32,345 nt of DNA from Spirochaetaceae bacterium. GTDB lineage: Bacteria; Spirochaetota; Spirochaetia; DSM-27196; Alkalispirochaetaceae. The notes below the pieces were generated by a model, which saw only the letters and a list, made by a program, of their open reading frames with translations, searched no databases and was not told where the DNA came from. Shown in pieces: positions 15,884-23,835 of the stretch. The position numbers and the translations under genes are program-made. Each line of letters starts with the position of its first letter. Within the stretch, counting starts at the first letter, position 1. Where the stretch lies: NCBI GenBank assembly GCA_007695175.1, contig REEH01000181.1, positions 1 through 32,345 on the forward strand. The letters run 5' to 3'.

Positions 15884-16363
15884 GTGCGGAGTCCTGCGGT
15901 CAATTATCTTTACGTACTGGTATCCAGCCGCGTCTTCCTGGCGGGGTTTTTCAGCTGGTTTCTCGCGCAGCTGCTGAAGATGGTGATCGACTACCTTCGC
16001 GGGCGTACCCGGGGGTCCAGGGATATGGTGTCCGTTTTCGTGTGGAAGACGGGGGGCATGCCCTCGAGCCACTCCTCGCTGGTAACGGGGCTGGCCACGG
16101 CGATCGGATTTCGCCACGGTGTAAACTCGACGCTCTTCATTATGGCGCTCTTCTATGGAGGACTTATCATTCGTGACGCTCTGGGCGTACGGCGCTCTTC
16201 CGGTCTGCAGGCACAGGCTCTCAACCGCCTGGGACTGGAGCTTTCCCGTCGGATGGACCTCTCTTTCTCGCCGGTAAAGGAGGTCAGCGGTCATACGCTG
16301 CCGGAGGTTACGGTGGGGATTGTATTGGGGTTTTTTATTGCTACCGGTTTCAGCCTGCTCTGA
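15884..16363 (+). CDS. divergent PAP2-family (DUF212) membrane protein
   Basis: A 159-residue membrane protein. The family pattern is clear: SSRVFLAGFFSWFLAQLLKMVIDYL at the N-terminus, KTGGMPSSHSSLVTGLATA in the middle, FYGGLIIRDALGVRRSSGLQA, and GHTLPEVTVGIVLGF near the end. These blocks are related to acid phosphatase/PAP2 enzymes but the family's activity is not established. I prefer GTG 15884 because it gives the short N-terminus typical of the family and sits 6 bases after a candidate -10; a TTG at 15848 in frame overlaps the likely -35. It is first in the long operon leading to rnf. Confidence 0.85.
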   Translation: MRSPAVNYLYVLVSSRVFLAGFFSWFLAQLLKMVIDYLRGRTRGSRDMVSVFVWKTGGMPSSHSSLVTGLATAIGFRHGVNSTLFIMALFYGGLIIRDALGVRRSSGLQAQALNRLGLELSRRMDLSFSPVKEVSGHTLPEVTVGIVLGFFIATGFSLL

Positions 16364-16378
16364 CACGGTCGGAATCTA

Positions 16379-17917
16379 ATGCAAGAACGTACGTACCTGC
16401 TGATCATTCCCCTTATTCCACTTTGTCTCCTGGCGTGTCTGGCGGGGATGCTGTTCGTGGTTCCCCTGGAGTTCGGGCGCAGTCCCTGGGATCGTTTTGA
16501 GGTGCTGGTTCTTCCCTCGGATGAGCTGGTGCCTGAGGTTGTGACGGCTCTGGCTTCCGCCGGCGAGCGACCGCTGGACCGGTATTCGGCGACAGTTGAG
16601 ATCGAGAACTTTTCCGGTCGCCTGACTATTCCCGTCGCGGCGATCAGGGACCATTTTGAGCCTGATGATCCCCGCTTCGATCCTTTTCTGCGCGCTCTGC
16701 CGCAACTGTTCGAGGGACGCTCCGGGGAGGATCGGGTAAGTCTCATCTACCTGCCCGGCGGCGGGACCAGCCTGGGCCTGCGCTATCTTGAACTCTCCCG
16801 TGTGATCGGTGATTATCCCTTCCGCCTGGCCGGATGGGATCCGTTGCCGGCGCTCATCTCCGGTCTCGCCGCGCTGATCCTCATGGTTGTCGCCGCGGCG
16901 GTGGCACGTCGTCGGCGCTGGCCCGTGGTGCTGGCAATCCTGCCGGTGGTGATGTACGCCTTCGCGGGAGGATCGGCCGCTCTCGTGCGGGGCACGATGG
17001 TGGCATTTGCCTGGGCCCTGTGGCAGGATCGGGCGGTCCCGGCGGAACGGGAATGGCTGGGGTACGGAATCCTGCCCCTGCGTCGCCGGGAATACCGGCA
17101 TTTTCTCCTGGCCTTGATAATCGCTCTGGTGGCATCGCTCTTCACCTTTCGCGGGGAAGCCCCGACCGATACGATCCCGGCTATACTTGCATTCCTCCTC
17201 CTGCTGGCGGTGCTGCTCCTGCTTTCCGCACTTGCCCTCTCCCTCGTTTCGCGGCGTATGGCGATGACGGAACACCGCCTCTTCATTCCCCGTTCCATTC
17301 TGGGTGAGGACCGGATCGTAAGACCGCCCCGGTGGGCTCTGCTTCTGACGGGCACGGTCCTCCTGGCGGCTCATGCAGCGATAATCGGCCTCGTTCCGCC
17401 CGGTGACCTGACACTGCCGGTGCCACACCGCGTCATGGATGAGGAAACGGTCGCATCTCGTGTGCTGGAGGAGGCACGGCTGGTGCTTTCCGAGGATTAC
17501 CCCCTTTCCACCGCGGGGTATCTCGCGCATCGCCGCTACCAGGAATCGCTCCTGTTCGGCGGCACCTTTACCGTTCCCGCCATGGACGAGGTGGTTGCGC
17601 TCGTGCGATTTGCCCGGGACGGCGGACGGATCCGGGATTTTCACGAGCCGGTTCTCACCTTTGACGGGGAGTGGGTTTATCGCCAGCTTTCACCGGAGCC
17701 GCACTCGGCCTATCATCTCGTGGTGCACGAGGGCTCCTTTCTCGTCTTCACCAGGAACAGTCTTACCAGGAAGACCCTCTCTCCGGAGCGACTTTTCTTC
17801 CTGCTTTTCGTGGTAATTGTCGGGTTTGGGCCTCTGATGTACGGTTTGCGCTTGCCCTACAGAAGCCGGATTGGTACGGTTGGACTCGCATCAAGGAGTG
17901 CATCGCAAGAAGCATGA
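16379..17917 (+). CDS. unrecognised polytopic membrane protein coupled to rnfC
   Basis: A 512-residue protein I cannot assign to a family. An N-terminal membrane segment (about 7-29) is followed by an extracytoplasmic-looking domain (about 35-155), then several membrane segments (about 158-178, 183-205, 240-260, 272-297, 327-350). A second soluble domain (about 355-465) and a last segment (about 466-488) complete it. It has only one cysteine, so no Fe-S cluster is carried. It lies 15 bases after the PAP2-like gene, and its TGA overlaps the rnfC ATG (ATGA), a sign of translational coupling. It could be an extra subunit or assembly factor of the Rnf-like complex; this is inferred only from position. 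Confidence 0.7.
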   Translation: MQERTYLLIIPLIPLCLLACLAGMLFVVPLEFGRSPWDRFEVLVLPSDELVPEVVTALASAGERPLDRYSATVEIENFSGRLTIPVAAIRDHFEPDDPRFDPFLRALPQLFEGRSGEDRVSLIYLPGGGTSLGLRYLELSRVIGDYPFRLAGWDPLPALISGLAALILMVVAAAVARRRRWPVVLAILPVVMYAFAGGSAALVRGTMVAFAWALWQDRAVPAEREWLGYGILPLRRREYRHFLLALIIALVASLFTFRGEAPTDTIPAILAFLLLLAVLLLLSALALSLVSRRMAMTEHRLFIPRSILGEDRIVRPPRWALLLTGTVLLAAHAAIIGLVPPGDLTLPVPHRVMDEETVASRVLEEARLVLSEDYPLSTAGYLAHRRYQESLLFGGTFTVPAMDEVVALVRFARDGGRIRDFHEPVLTFDGEWVYRQLSPEPHSAYHLVVHEGSFLVFTRNSLTRKTLSPERLFFLLFVVIVGFGPLMYGLRLPYRSRIGTVGLASRSASQEA

Positions 17918-19191
17918 GTCTTTCATACGCAAGCGGTATTCGGCCGCTGAGGGAGCAGAAAAAACTCGAACGGGGATTCTGGAATGCCGCGGTACCTTCC
18001 ACCTGCATCGTCCCCCTGCAGCAGCACGTGGGCAGCAAGCTGGCGCCTCTCGTGCAGCAGGGTGACGTGGTACGGGAGGGCATGATCATTGCCGATGGCC
18101 CGGGGCGTTTTGCCGTTCCCCTCCACGCACCCATACCCGGACGGGTTTCCACCGTCGGCACCACCCGTCTCTTTGACAACACCACCAGTCTCGCGATCAT
18201 GATCGAGCTGGCCGGTGAGTTTGACCGCCTCGGTAAGGAACCGGAACGGCTTGACTGGAGTACGCGGAATCCCGACGAGTTGCGGGAGATGGTACGACGA
18301 GGCGGTGTCGTGGCGACGGGCCGTGCACCCCTTCCGCTGCACTCCTATCTCCGGCGCGGTCAGGGAGGCGTGCCGCCCCTTCTCGTGCTCGATCTGGCGG
18401 AGACGGAGCCGTACCTCACGGCGGATACGGAACTGACCAGCACCTATCCTGATGCGGTACTGGAGGGGCTTCGTATTATCGCCCGCATTCTCTCCACAAC
18501 GGAAACCCGGGTACTCTATTCGCCGGGAAACCGATCGGCCCTTACCGCTTTGCGTCGCGGAATGGACCGAACTGTACGGATACATCGGGTTCCTCACCGG
18601 TATCCCGCAAACCTGGAACAGCGCATAAGGCGCGTCGTACTACCCACCCGGGAGCGAGACGATCCGGCGCGTCGGGTCATCACGGTGCGACCCTCCACGG
18701 CACATGCCGTCTACGAGGCGGTCGTGCTGGGCAAACCCCAGATTGAGCAGGTGATTGCCGTCGGTGGCGGGGCGGTTGCCCGTCCGGCCCATATCCGGAT
18801 CAGACTGGGCACGTCCGTCGCCGACGTAATTTCCGAGTGTGGAGGACTGCTTGCGAATCCGGCTCGCCTGGTGGCGGGGGGGCCGCTGACGGGGAGTGAG
18901 GTCTTCAACGTCCACGCACCCCTGCCGAAGCACGTAACCGCCGTCCTCGCGCTGACGGAGAGTGAAATCGGTACGGCACCGGAGCACCCCTGCATCCGGT
19001 GCGGCGCCTGTGTCCGGGCCTGTCCCGTAGGGATCAATCCCGTCCTGATTCACGACCTCGTCGCGGCGGGACGGGCGGGGGAAGCGAGGCGGGCAGGACG
19101 CTCGGATTGCGTCGAATGCGGACTCTGTTCGCACGTCTGCCCCTCCCGTATTCCCCTGGTGGAACGCATCCGGGAGGTGGATGGTGAGTGA
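17914..19191 (+). CDS. rnfC: RnfC-like electron transport subunit with two 4Fe-4S clusters
   Basis: A 425-residue peripheral subunit. The N-terminus (SGIRPLREQKKLERG, then the VVREGMIIADG and LHAPIPGRV barrel-sandwich part) and the C-terminal ferredoxin domain are RnfC-like. Cys360/363/366/370 and Cys399/402/405/409 (CIRCGACVRACP, CVECGLCSHVCP) hold two 4Fe-4S clusters. In standard RnfC, NADH/FMN binding uses a loop like GIVGLGGAGFPTHVKL followed by NGAECEPYL. Here the aligned parts read GGVVATGRAPLPLHSYL (130-146) and LDLAETEPYL (159-168), so the glycine pattern and the Cys of AECEPY are lost. The donor may not be NADH. ATG 17914 overlaps the stop of the preceding membrane-protein gene. Confidence 0.88.
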   Translation: MSLSYASGIRPLREQKKLERGFWNAAVPSTCIVPLQQHVGSKLAPLVQQGDVVREGMIIADGPGRFAVPLHAPIPGRVSTVGTTRLFDNTTSLAIMIELAGEFDRLGKEPERLDWSTRNPDELREMVRRGGVVATGRAPLPLHSYLRRGQGGVPPLLVLDLAETEPYLTADTELTSTYPDAVLEGLRIIARILSTTETRVLYSPGNRSALTALRRGMDRTVRIHRVPHRYPANLEQRIRRVVLPTRERDDPARRVITVRPSTAHAVYEAVVLGKPQIEQVIAVGGGAVARPAHIRIRLGTSVADVISECGGLLANPARLVAGGPLTGSEVFNVHAPLPKHVTAVLALTESEIGTAPEHPCIRCGACVRACPVGINPVLIHDLVAAGRAGEARRAGRSDCVECGLCSHVCPSRIPLVERIREVDGE

Positions 19192-20131
19192 GAACGCTGG
19201 AGCCACGACCTTTCGGGTTTTCCCCCATTCCTACCGTATGCTCACCGTCCAGGGTATATATCGTCGCCTTACGCTGGCTATTCTGGTGCCCCTGGGTTTC
19301 GGGATATTCCGTGGCGGACCGGATGCTCTGGTCATGGTAATTGCCGCGGTAGCGGGAGCGATCCTGGCGGATTTCCTGGCCACCCGGTTTGTGACGTCCG
19401 TCCCCTTTGATTCTGCCGGTTTCCGCGCGGTTTACTTCGGACTCGCCGTAGCGGCTCTGCTCTCTCCACAAACCTCCCCCCTTGTGGCGGCTTTCGCGGC
19501 GGCCTTGTCCGTGATCGTAGGGATCTGGTTTTTCGGCGGACCCGGACGATACCGTGTACACCCCGCTCTTGTGGGTCCCGCGCTGCTCGGCATGGCCCTG
19601 CCGGGGATGCAGGCCCTGCGGGAGGGCGGAACCGCTCGGGCGATCCCTCTCCCGGCCGAGTTCATCGCCTGGATGGAACAGGTAATTCTGGAACCCCTGG
19701 GAGTCCGCGTAACCGCCGACGCATGGGCCCTTCTCCTGGGTGCGGTCGGTCCCGAGGGAGGGTCCCTTGTGATGGGACTCATCGGTCCGATTCTGCTGGG
19801 ATCCCTGATTCTTTTCGGAGAGGACCTCCTGCCGCCGGTGCTCCCCTTCTCCTTTCTTCTCGCCTACGCGGTGCTGGTCCGGCTCTTCGGGGGAAACCCC
19901 CTCGATGCCGTTTTCCTGACCAATGCTCCCTTCGTGATGCTTTTCCTCCTGGCGGATCCTCCGGTCCGGCCGGCCACGCATACGGGAATGGCCCTGTTCG
20001 GTGTATTCGCGGGAGCGCTGGGGGCACTCTTCTGGATTACCGGTGAAATTGCTCTGCCGGCCGTTACCGCGCTTTTTCTCGCCGGGACCTTTGTCGCGGT
20101 TGTCGACAGCCTCACCACGAGGCGCCTGTGA
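19181..20131 (+). CDS. rnfD: RnfD-like membrane subunit with altered flavin site
   Basis: A 316-residue integral membrane protein of the NqrB/RnfD family, with the typical VHPALVGPALLGMALPG segment. The family normally carries FMN covalently on the Thr of a motif like DGVSGATPL; the matching place here reads TARAIPLPAE (151-160) with Ile155 at the Thr position, so covalent FMN is not expected if this alignment is right. About nine to ten membrane segments are visible. The reading frame starts at ATG 19181 inside the rnfC end; GTG 19184 lies better placed after GGGAGG (19172-19177) and is an alternative. It overlaps rnfC by 11 bases and rnfG by 4. Confidence 0.85.
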   Translation: MVSENAGATTFRVFPHSYRMLTVQGIYRRLTLAILVPLGFGIFRGGPDALVMVIAAVAGAILADFLATRFVTSVPFDSAGFRAVYFGLAVAALLSPQTSPLVAAFAAALSVIVGIWFFGGPGRYRVHPALVGPALLGMALPGMQALREGGTARAIPLPAEFIAWMEQVILEPLGVRVTADAWALLLGAVGPEGGSLVMGLIGPILLGSLILFGEDLLPPVLPFSFLLAYAVLVRLFGGNPLDAVFLTNAPFVMLFLLADPPVRPATHTGMALFGVFAGALGALFWITGEIALPAVTALFLAGTFVAVVDSLTTRRL

Positions 20132-20595
20132 AGGAGACGCTGAACCGTCTGGGCAAAGTGACCCTCGTTCTGATGGCGGGGCTCAGCGCGATCCTGGCGA
20201 TCCACGTGGTGACGGGAGGAGCCCGGGATCGCGCGCTGAACCGTATAGAACAGGCGGGGCTCCTCTCCCTTGCCGGAGGAGAAACGATCACGGATTCGGG
20301 CTTCACCGCGCAGGGCCGCGCCATGTGGACGCTTCCGGATTCGGGGGGGCATATCGTGCGGGAACGCTTGCGAGGGTACCAGTCGCACCTGGAGGTGCTC
20401 ATCCGCATGGACCCGGGAGGGGAGATGAAGGGCTTCGCGGTACTCTCGGCCGGTGAGGGGCCGCACGTGCTCCACCAGCTCAAACGGGGAGATCCTGACG
20501 CGTTGAGCGGAGCGACGGTGACGGAGGAAGCAATCCGGGCGGCGGTGGCCCGAATACGGCGCGATGTGACGCGCACCCTTGAGGAGGGCTCCTGA
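20128..20595 (+). CDS. rnfG: RnfG-like flavoprotein subunit (short)
   Basis: A 155-residue protein with one N-terminal membrane anchor (about 9-29) and an extracytoplasmic FMN-binding domain. The flavinylation motif DALSGAT (124-130) is a perfect fit to the Dxx[S/T]GAT target of ApbE flavin transferase, so FMN should be bound to Thr130. RnfG is commonly about 190-220 residues; this one is shorter, lacking part of the region between anchor and FMN site. GTG 20128 overlaps the rnfD stop (GTGA) and its own stop overlaps rnfE by one base. It is the only membrane subunit in the operon retaining an obvious cofactor site. No apbE lies in the window. Confidence 0.85.
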   Translation: MKETLNRLGKVTLVLMAGLSAILAIHVVTGGARDRALNRIEQAGLLSLAGGETITDSGFTAQGRAMWTLPDSGGHIVRERLRGYQSHLEVLIRMDPGGEMKGFAVLSAGEGPHVLHQLKRGDPDALSGATVTEEAIRAAVARIRRDVTRTLEEGS

Positions 20596-21170
20596 TGGGG
20601 GATATCGGGCGCGGGATAACCGCACGCAATCCTGTCTGGGTGGTGCCGCTGGCTCTGCCGATCGCGCTCTTTGCCAGTACGACCTGGGAAATGGCTCTTC
20701 TTTTTTCGATCGGTGTTTCCGTTACAGTTATTGTTACTCATATCCTGGCGATTCCCGTTGAGCGTTGGCTTCCGCCGGATCTCGCGATCGTGGCGATGCT
20801 CATCACCGGGGGCGTGGTGATCACCCTGGCGGAACGTGTCCTGTACGTATCCGGTATCGTGCCCGCCGCACGGCCGCTCTTTCTCTTCCGGGCGATCAGT
20901 GTCTCCGGCGTCATGCTCTGGCCCGCTCTGATCGGGTCGAGGACGGAACCGGTGACGCGACGGTTGAACCGCGTGATCGGGCTGGTGCTCGGGTTTGTCC
21001 TGGGGCTGCTCGGACTCACGCTCCTGCGCACTTCCCTGATTGCCTACGGTTTTATTCCGGCCGGTTCTCTCCCCTTCGGTCTGGTGGTCCTTGCTCTGGG
21101 AAGAATGGCGGCGAACCGGTTCATGGAAGTCTCCCGGGAGCGGCGGGGTGGAAAGGAGCACGGCGAATGA
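20595..21170 (+). CDS. rnfE: RnfE-like membrane subunit without cysteines
   Basis: A 191-residue integral membrane protein of the RnfA/RnfE/NqrD/NqrE family, with six predicted segments. The N-terminal NPVWVVPLALPIALFAS aligns with the NPxLVQLLGLCPLLAV of standard RnfE, where the Cys binds the intramembrane [2Fe-2S] cluster; here it is Pro. The second cluster Cys, usually in a VNCAxLGR stretch, corresponds to FRAISVSG. There is no cysteine anywhere in the protein. ATG 20595 overlaps the rnfG stop by one base (TGATG), and the stop overlaps the rnfA ATG. The charged tail (SRERRGGKEHGE) is cytoplasmic. Confidence 0.83.
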   Translation: MGDIGRGITARNPVWVVPLALPIALFASTTWEMALLFSIGVSVTVIVTHILAIPVERWLPPDLAIVAMLITGGVVITLAERVLYVSGIVPAARPLFLFRAISVSGVMLWPALIGSRTEPVTRRLNRVIGLVLGFVLGLLGLTLLRTSLIAYGFIPAGSLPFGLVVLALGRMAANRFMEVSRERRGGKEHGE

Positions 21171-21763
21171 GTCTCGGCACGCTTCTGCTGACCGCGGCGT
21201 TCGCCCAGAACGTGATCCTCGTGCATTTTCTCGGGCCCTGGCCCTTTCCTGTACTCCTGGCCTCATTGCGACGGAGCGTGACCTTTTCTCTGGGAATCAC
21301 GGGAGCGCTTGTCTGGGTTTCAACGGTCTACGCGCTCCTTTTCCATCTTGTACTGCGTCCCTATTCCCTTGAGTTCATGGCTACCTTCGTGCTGCTTACG
21401 GTGCTGGCCTTTTCCTACCTGCTCTGGACGAGAATCGCCGTGACGGTCTATCCCTTCTCCGCGCGGGCGATCGGACGGGCTATGCCGGTGATCTTTCTCA
21501 ATACCACCGTTTTCGTAGTGCCCATGGCCCTGGCCGAGGCGGTGGAACCGTTCTGGTTTATCCCCCTCACCGCCCTGGCCGCCGGAGCGGGGCTGTTCCT
21601 GGCGGTTGTCCCGGTGGCCGCCTTCTATGAACACCTCAGTACGGCTCGCCTACCTCGGGTTATCAGTGGAAACGTCATTATCCTTCTGGCTACCGCGCTC
21701 TTTGCGCTTGCCCTGTACCAGCTGGACGTCCTCCTGGCCACGGCGGCGTACCCCCTATGGTAA
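21167..21763 (+). CDS. rnfA: RnfA-like membrane subunit without cysteines
   Basis: A 198-residue integral membrane protein, paralogous to RnfE with inverted topology. AFAQNVILVHFLGPWPF (residues about 10-26) aligns with the NNFVLxxFLGxCPF of standard RnfA; the cluster-binding Cys is Trp here. The second Cys region, usually TTNCAVLG, reads FLNTTVFVVP. The protein has no cysteine at all. It is last in the operon, and a separate promoter for the GH57 gene follows. No rnfB follows or precedes it. ATG 21167 overlaps the rnfE stop (ATGA), with GGAAAGGAG upstream. Confidence 0.83.
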   Translation: MSLGTLLLTAAFAQNVILVHFLGPWPFPVLLASLRRSVTFSLGITGALVWVSTVYALLFHLVLRPYSLEFMATFVLLTVLAFSYLLWTRIAVTVYPFSARAIGRAMPVIFLNTTVFVVPMALAEAVEPFWFIPLTALAAGAGLFLAVVPVAAFYEHLSTARLPRVISGNVIILLATALFALALYQLDVLLATAAYPLW

Positions 21764-21768
21764 TGGCC

Positions 21769-21797
21769 TTGCATTGCGGATCGGGAGCGTTTAGACT
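21769..21797 (+). promoter_or_regulatory. promoter of the GH57 gene
   Basis: TTGCAT (21769-21774), a 17-base spacer, and TAGACT (21792-21797). Eleven bases separate the -10 from ATG 21809, so the leader would be about 4 bases, with no Shine-Dalgarno site. Confidence 0.55.
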
Positions 21798-21808
21798 CCG
21801 GCAGTGTT

Positions 21809-23821
21809 ATGAGTTCAATTAACCTTATTCTGGGCTCTCATAACAGCCAGATCCTTGATCTCCCCGATGCGGACCAGGACACGCAGTATGAATACGCGAT
21901 AAAGCCTTTTCTCAAACTTCTGTACAACCGCAGGGATCTGCGCTTCACGCTCTACTATTCCGGACTGCTCATGGAGTGGCTGGACAGACACCACTCGGAG
22001 TTTGTCGACGTCCTGACGGAAATGGTGAAACGGAAGCAGGTGGAGCTGCTCGGTGGAGCCTTCTATGAGCCTCTGCTCCCCCTGATTCCCAAGACAGACC
22101 GTATCGGCCAGATAGAACGGATGACCACGTATCTGCGCAAGTGTTTTGGCCGCCGCCCCCGGGGAGCCTGGCTTCCCGAAAGTGTCTGGGACCAGCGCAT
22201 CGCCGCGAGCCTCAATACGGGGGGGCTGGACTACGTGATGCTCAGGGCGTCCACCTTTCCTACCGACTCCGGTGCACCCCGGTTCCAGGTGATCCTGACC
22301 GAGGATCAGGGAAAGATTCTGACCGTTCTGCCGGTGGCGTACCGCATGAGCGAGAAGATGTTCGAGCGCACACCGGAGGAGATGATACTCTTCCTGAAGG
22401 GACTTCGGGATGCGTCTCCCGGGCAGGACACGCGGCCCGGACAGCATCCCGCCGTTGCTCTTATGTTTGACGGGACGAGAATCGGTTACAATCAGGAACA
22501 GACGAGTGCTTCCGTGCAGTGGTACAACCGCTTTCTCGACCTTGTAACGGAAAACCGGAGCTGGATTCACGTTGATACTCCCGGCGGACTCGTCCAGAGA
22601 ATCAAACCCACCGCCAGGTGTTACGCACCGGAGAGTACTTTCGACAACCTCATGGCGTGGATGCCGGGAAGCGGCACCGCCCCCTCCGGATCGAAAGAGC
22701 GGAAATCGCGGAGCAGAGGACTCCCCGCGAGTTTCCGCTCCGTCATGGAGATTTATCCCGAGAGCGCGCGGCTCTATTCGCGAATGCAGCACACGCATCT
22801 CATGGTCAACCAGATTCGCGGGGACAAGTACCGGAAGATAACCGCCCGGGAGGAACTGTGGCGCGGCCAGAGCAATTACGCCTACTGGCTCAACCGTTCC
22901 GGCGGCATCTATCGCTCAAACCTTCGCAAGGCTACCTACGGAGCGCTTATCGAGGCGGAAAAATCCACCCGCGAACGAGGTGTTTTCATACCCGCCATGT
23001 CCCGGATCGATGTGGATCTGGACGGGCGGGAAGAGGTGCTGTACCAGGGAAACGAGATCAATGCGTACCTCCATCGTTCCGGAGCGATTCTTTTTGAGCT
23101 GGATTACATACCGCGGAACTGGAACTATCTGGATACGTTCCAGCGCCGGCGCGAACCCTTTCACGACGATGCCACGATAGCCGCGGGGTACGACTCGTGG
23201 CCCCGGTCGGCCTTCGTGGATCATCTGCTGGTTCCTGAACAGGGGGCGGGTGATTTTGCCCGGGGTGAACGCAGACAGCTGTGTGATATTTCCGCACTGG
23301 AGTACGAAGTCCGGTCTCTGGACAAGGAGCATAACACCGTAACGTTTCTGGGCCGGTGCGTGACGGATAAAGGACGGTCCGCCCTGGAAATCCGGAAGAC
23401 CTATCGTTTCATCAAGAACCGTATCGAGGTGGAGTACCAGGTCGCCAACACGGGCCCCGGAGCGATAGACGCTTTTTTTGCGGTGGAGCTCAATCTCTCG
23501 TTCCACTCACTCCAGGTGGACAGCTTGCGGTTGCACGCCCGGCAGGGACGCTCCCGGCAGGAGCTGACGCCGGATATGACTGAACTGGAGGGGATTTCTG
23601 ATCTGCAGTTTCTCGACCTGCGCAACAATACGCGGATTCAATTAAGTCCCGGCGACCGGCCCGATCTCTGGAGTTTTCCCGTGGAGGCAGTGGGGTACCT
23701 TGGTGACCGGCTGCACTGGTTCTACCAGTCCAATTGCGCGGTCTTCCGGTGGCCTCTGGCGCTGGAACCGGGGGACAACCGGCAGTTTTCCCTCTCGCTG
23801 AAAATGGAGCACAACCGCTGA
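21809..23821 (+). CDS. glycoside hydrolase family 57 alpha-glucan enzyme (4-alpha-glucanotransferase/amylase-like), divergent
   Basis: A 670-residue cytoplasmic protein (no signal peptide) with the GH57 catalytic barrel (1-about 290), a helical part with the residues RMQHTHLMVNQI, and a C-terminal beta domain as in 4-alpha-glucanotransferases. Conserved blocks include LLGGAFYEPLLPLIPKTDRIGQIE and GAWLPESVW, whose Glu124 matches the family nucleophile; Asp221 in MFDGTRIG matches the catalytic acid. Motif 1, usually HxHQP, reads HNSQ (11-14), losing the second His and the Pro, and the usual VDDYH block reads VMLRASTF. The substrate range may differ or activity may be low. It would act on intracellular maltodextrin or glycogen. 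It has its own promoter and converges with the next gene. Confidence 0.82.
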   Translation: MSSINLILGSHNSQILDLPDADQDTQYEYAIKPFLKLLYNRRDLRFTLYYSGLLMEWLDRHHSEFVDVLTEMVKRKQVELLGGAFYEPLLPLIPKTDRIGQIERMTTYLRKCFGRRPRGAWLPESVWDQRIAASLNTGGLDYVMLRASTFPTDSGAPRFQVILTEDQGKILTVLPVAYRMSEKMFERTPEEMILFLKGLRDASPGQDTRPGQHPAVALMFDGTRIGYNQEQTSASVQWYNRFLDLVTENRSWIHVDTPGGLVQRIKPTARCYAPESTFDNLMAWMPGSGTAPSGSKERKSRSRGLPASFRSVMEIYPESARLYSRMQHTHLMVNQIRGDKYRKITAREELWRGQSNYAYWLNRSGGIYRSNLRKATYGALIEAEKSTRERGVFIPAMSRIDVDLDGREEVLYQGNEINAYLHRSGAILFELDYIPRNWNYLDTFQRRREPFHDDATIAAGYDSWPRSAFVDHLLVPEQGAGDFARGERRQLCDISALEYEVRSLDKEHNTVTFLGRCVTDKGRSALEIRKTYRFIKNRIEVEYQVANTGPGAIDAFFAVELNLSFHSLQVDSLRLHARQGRSRQELTPDMTELEGISDLQFLDLRNNTRIQLSPGDRPDLWSFPVEAVGYLGDRLHWFYQSNCAVFRWPLALEPGDNRQFSLSLKMEHNR

Positions 23822-23835
23822 GGCGGCCCGGAGCG

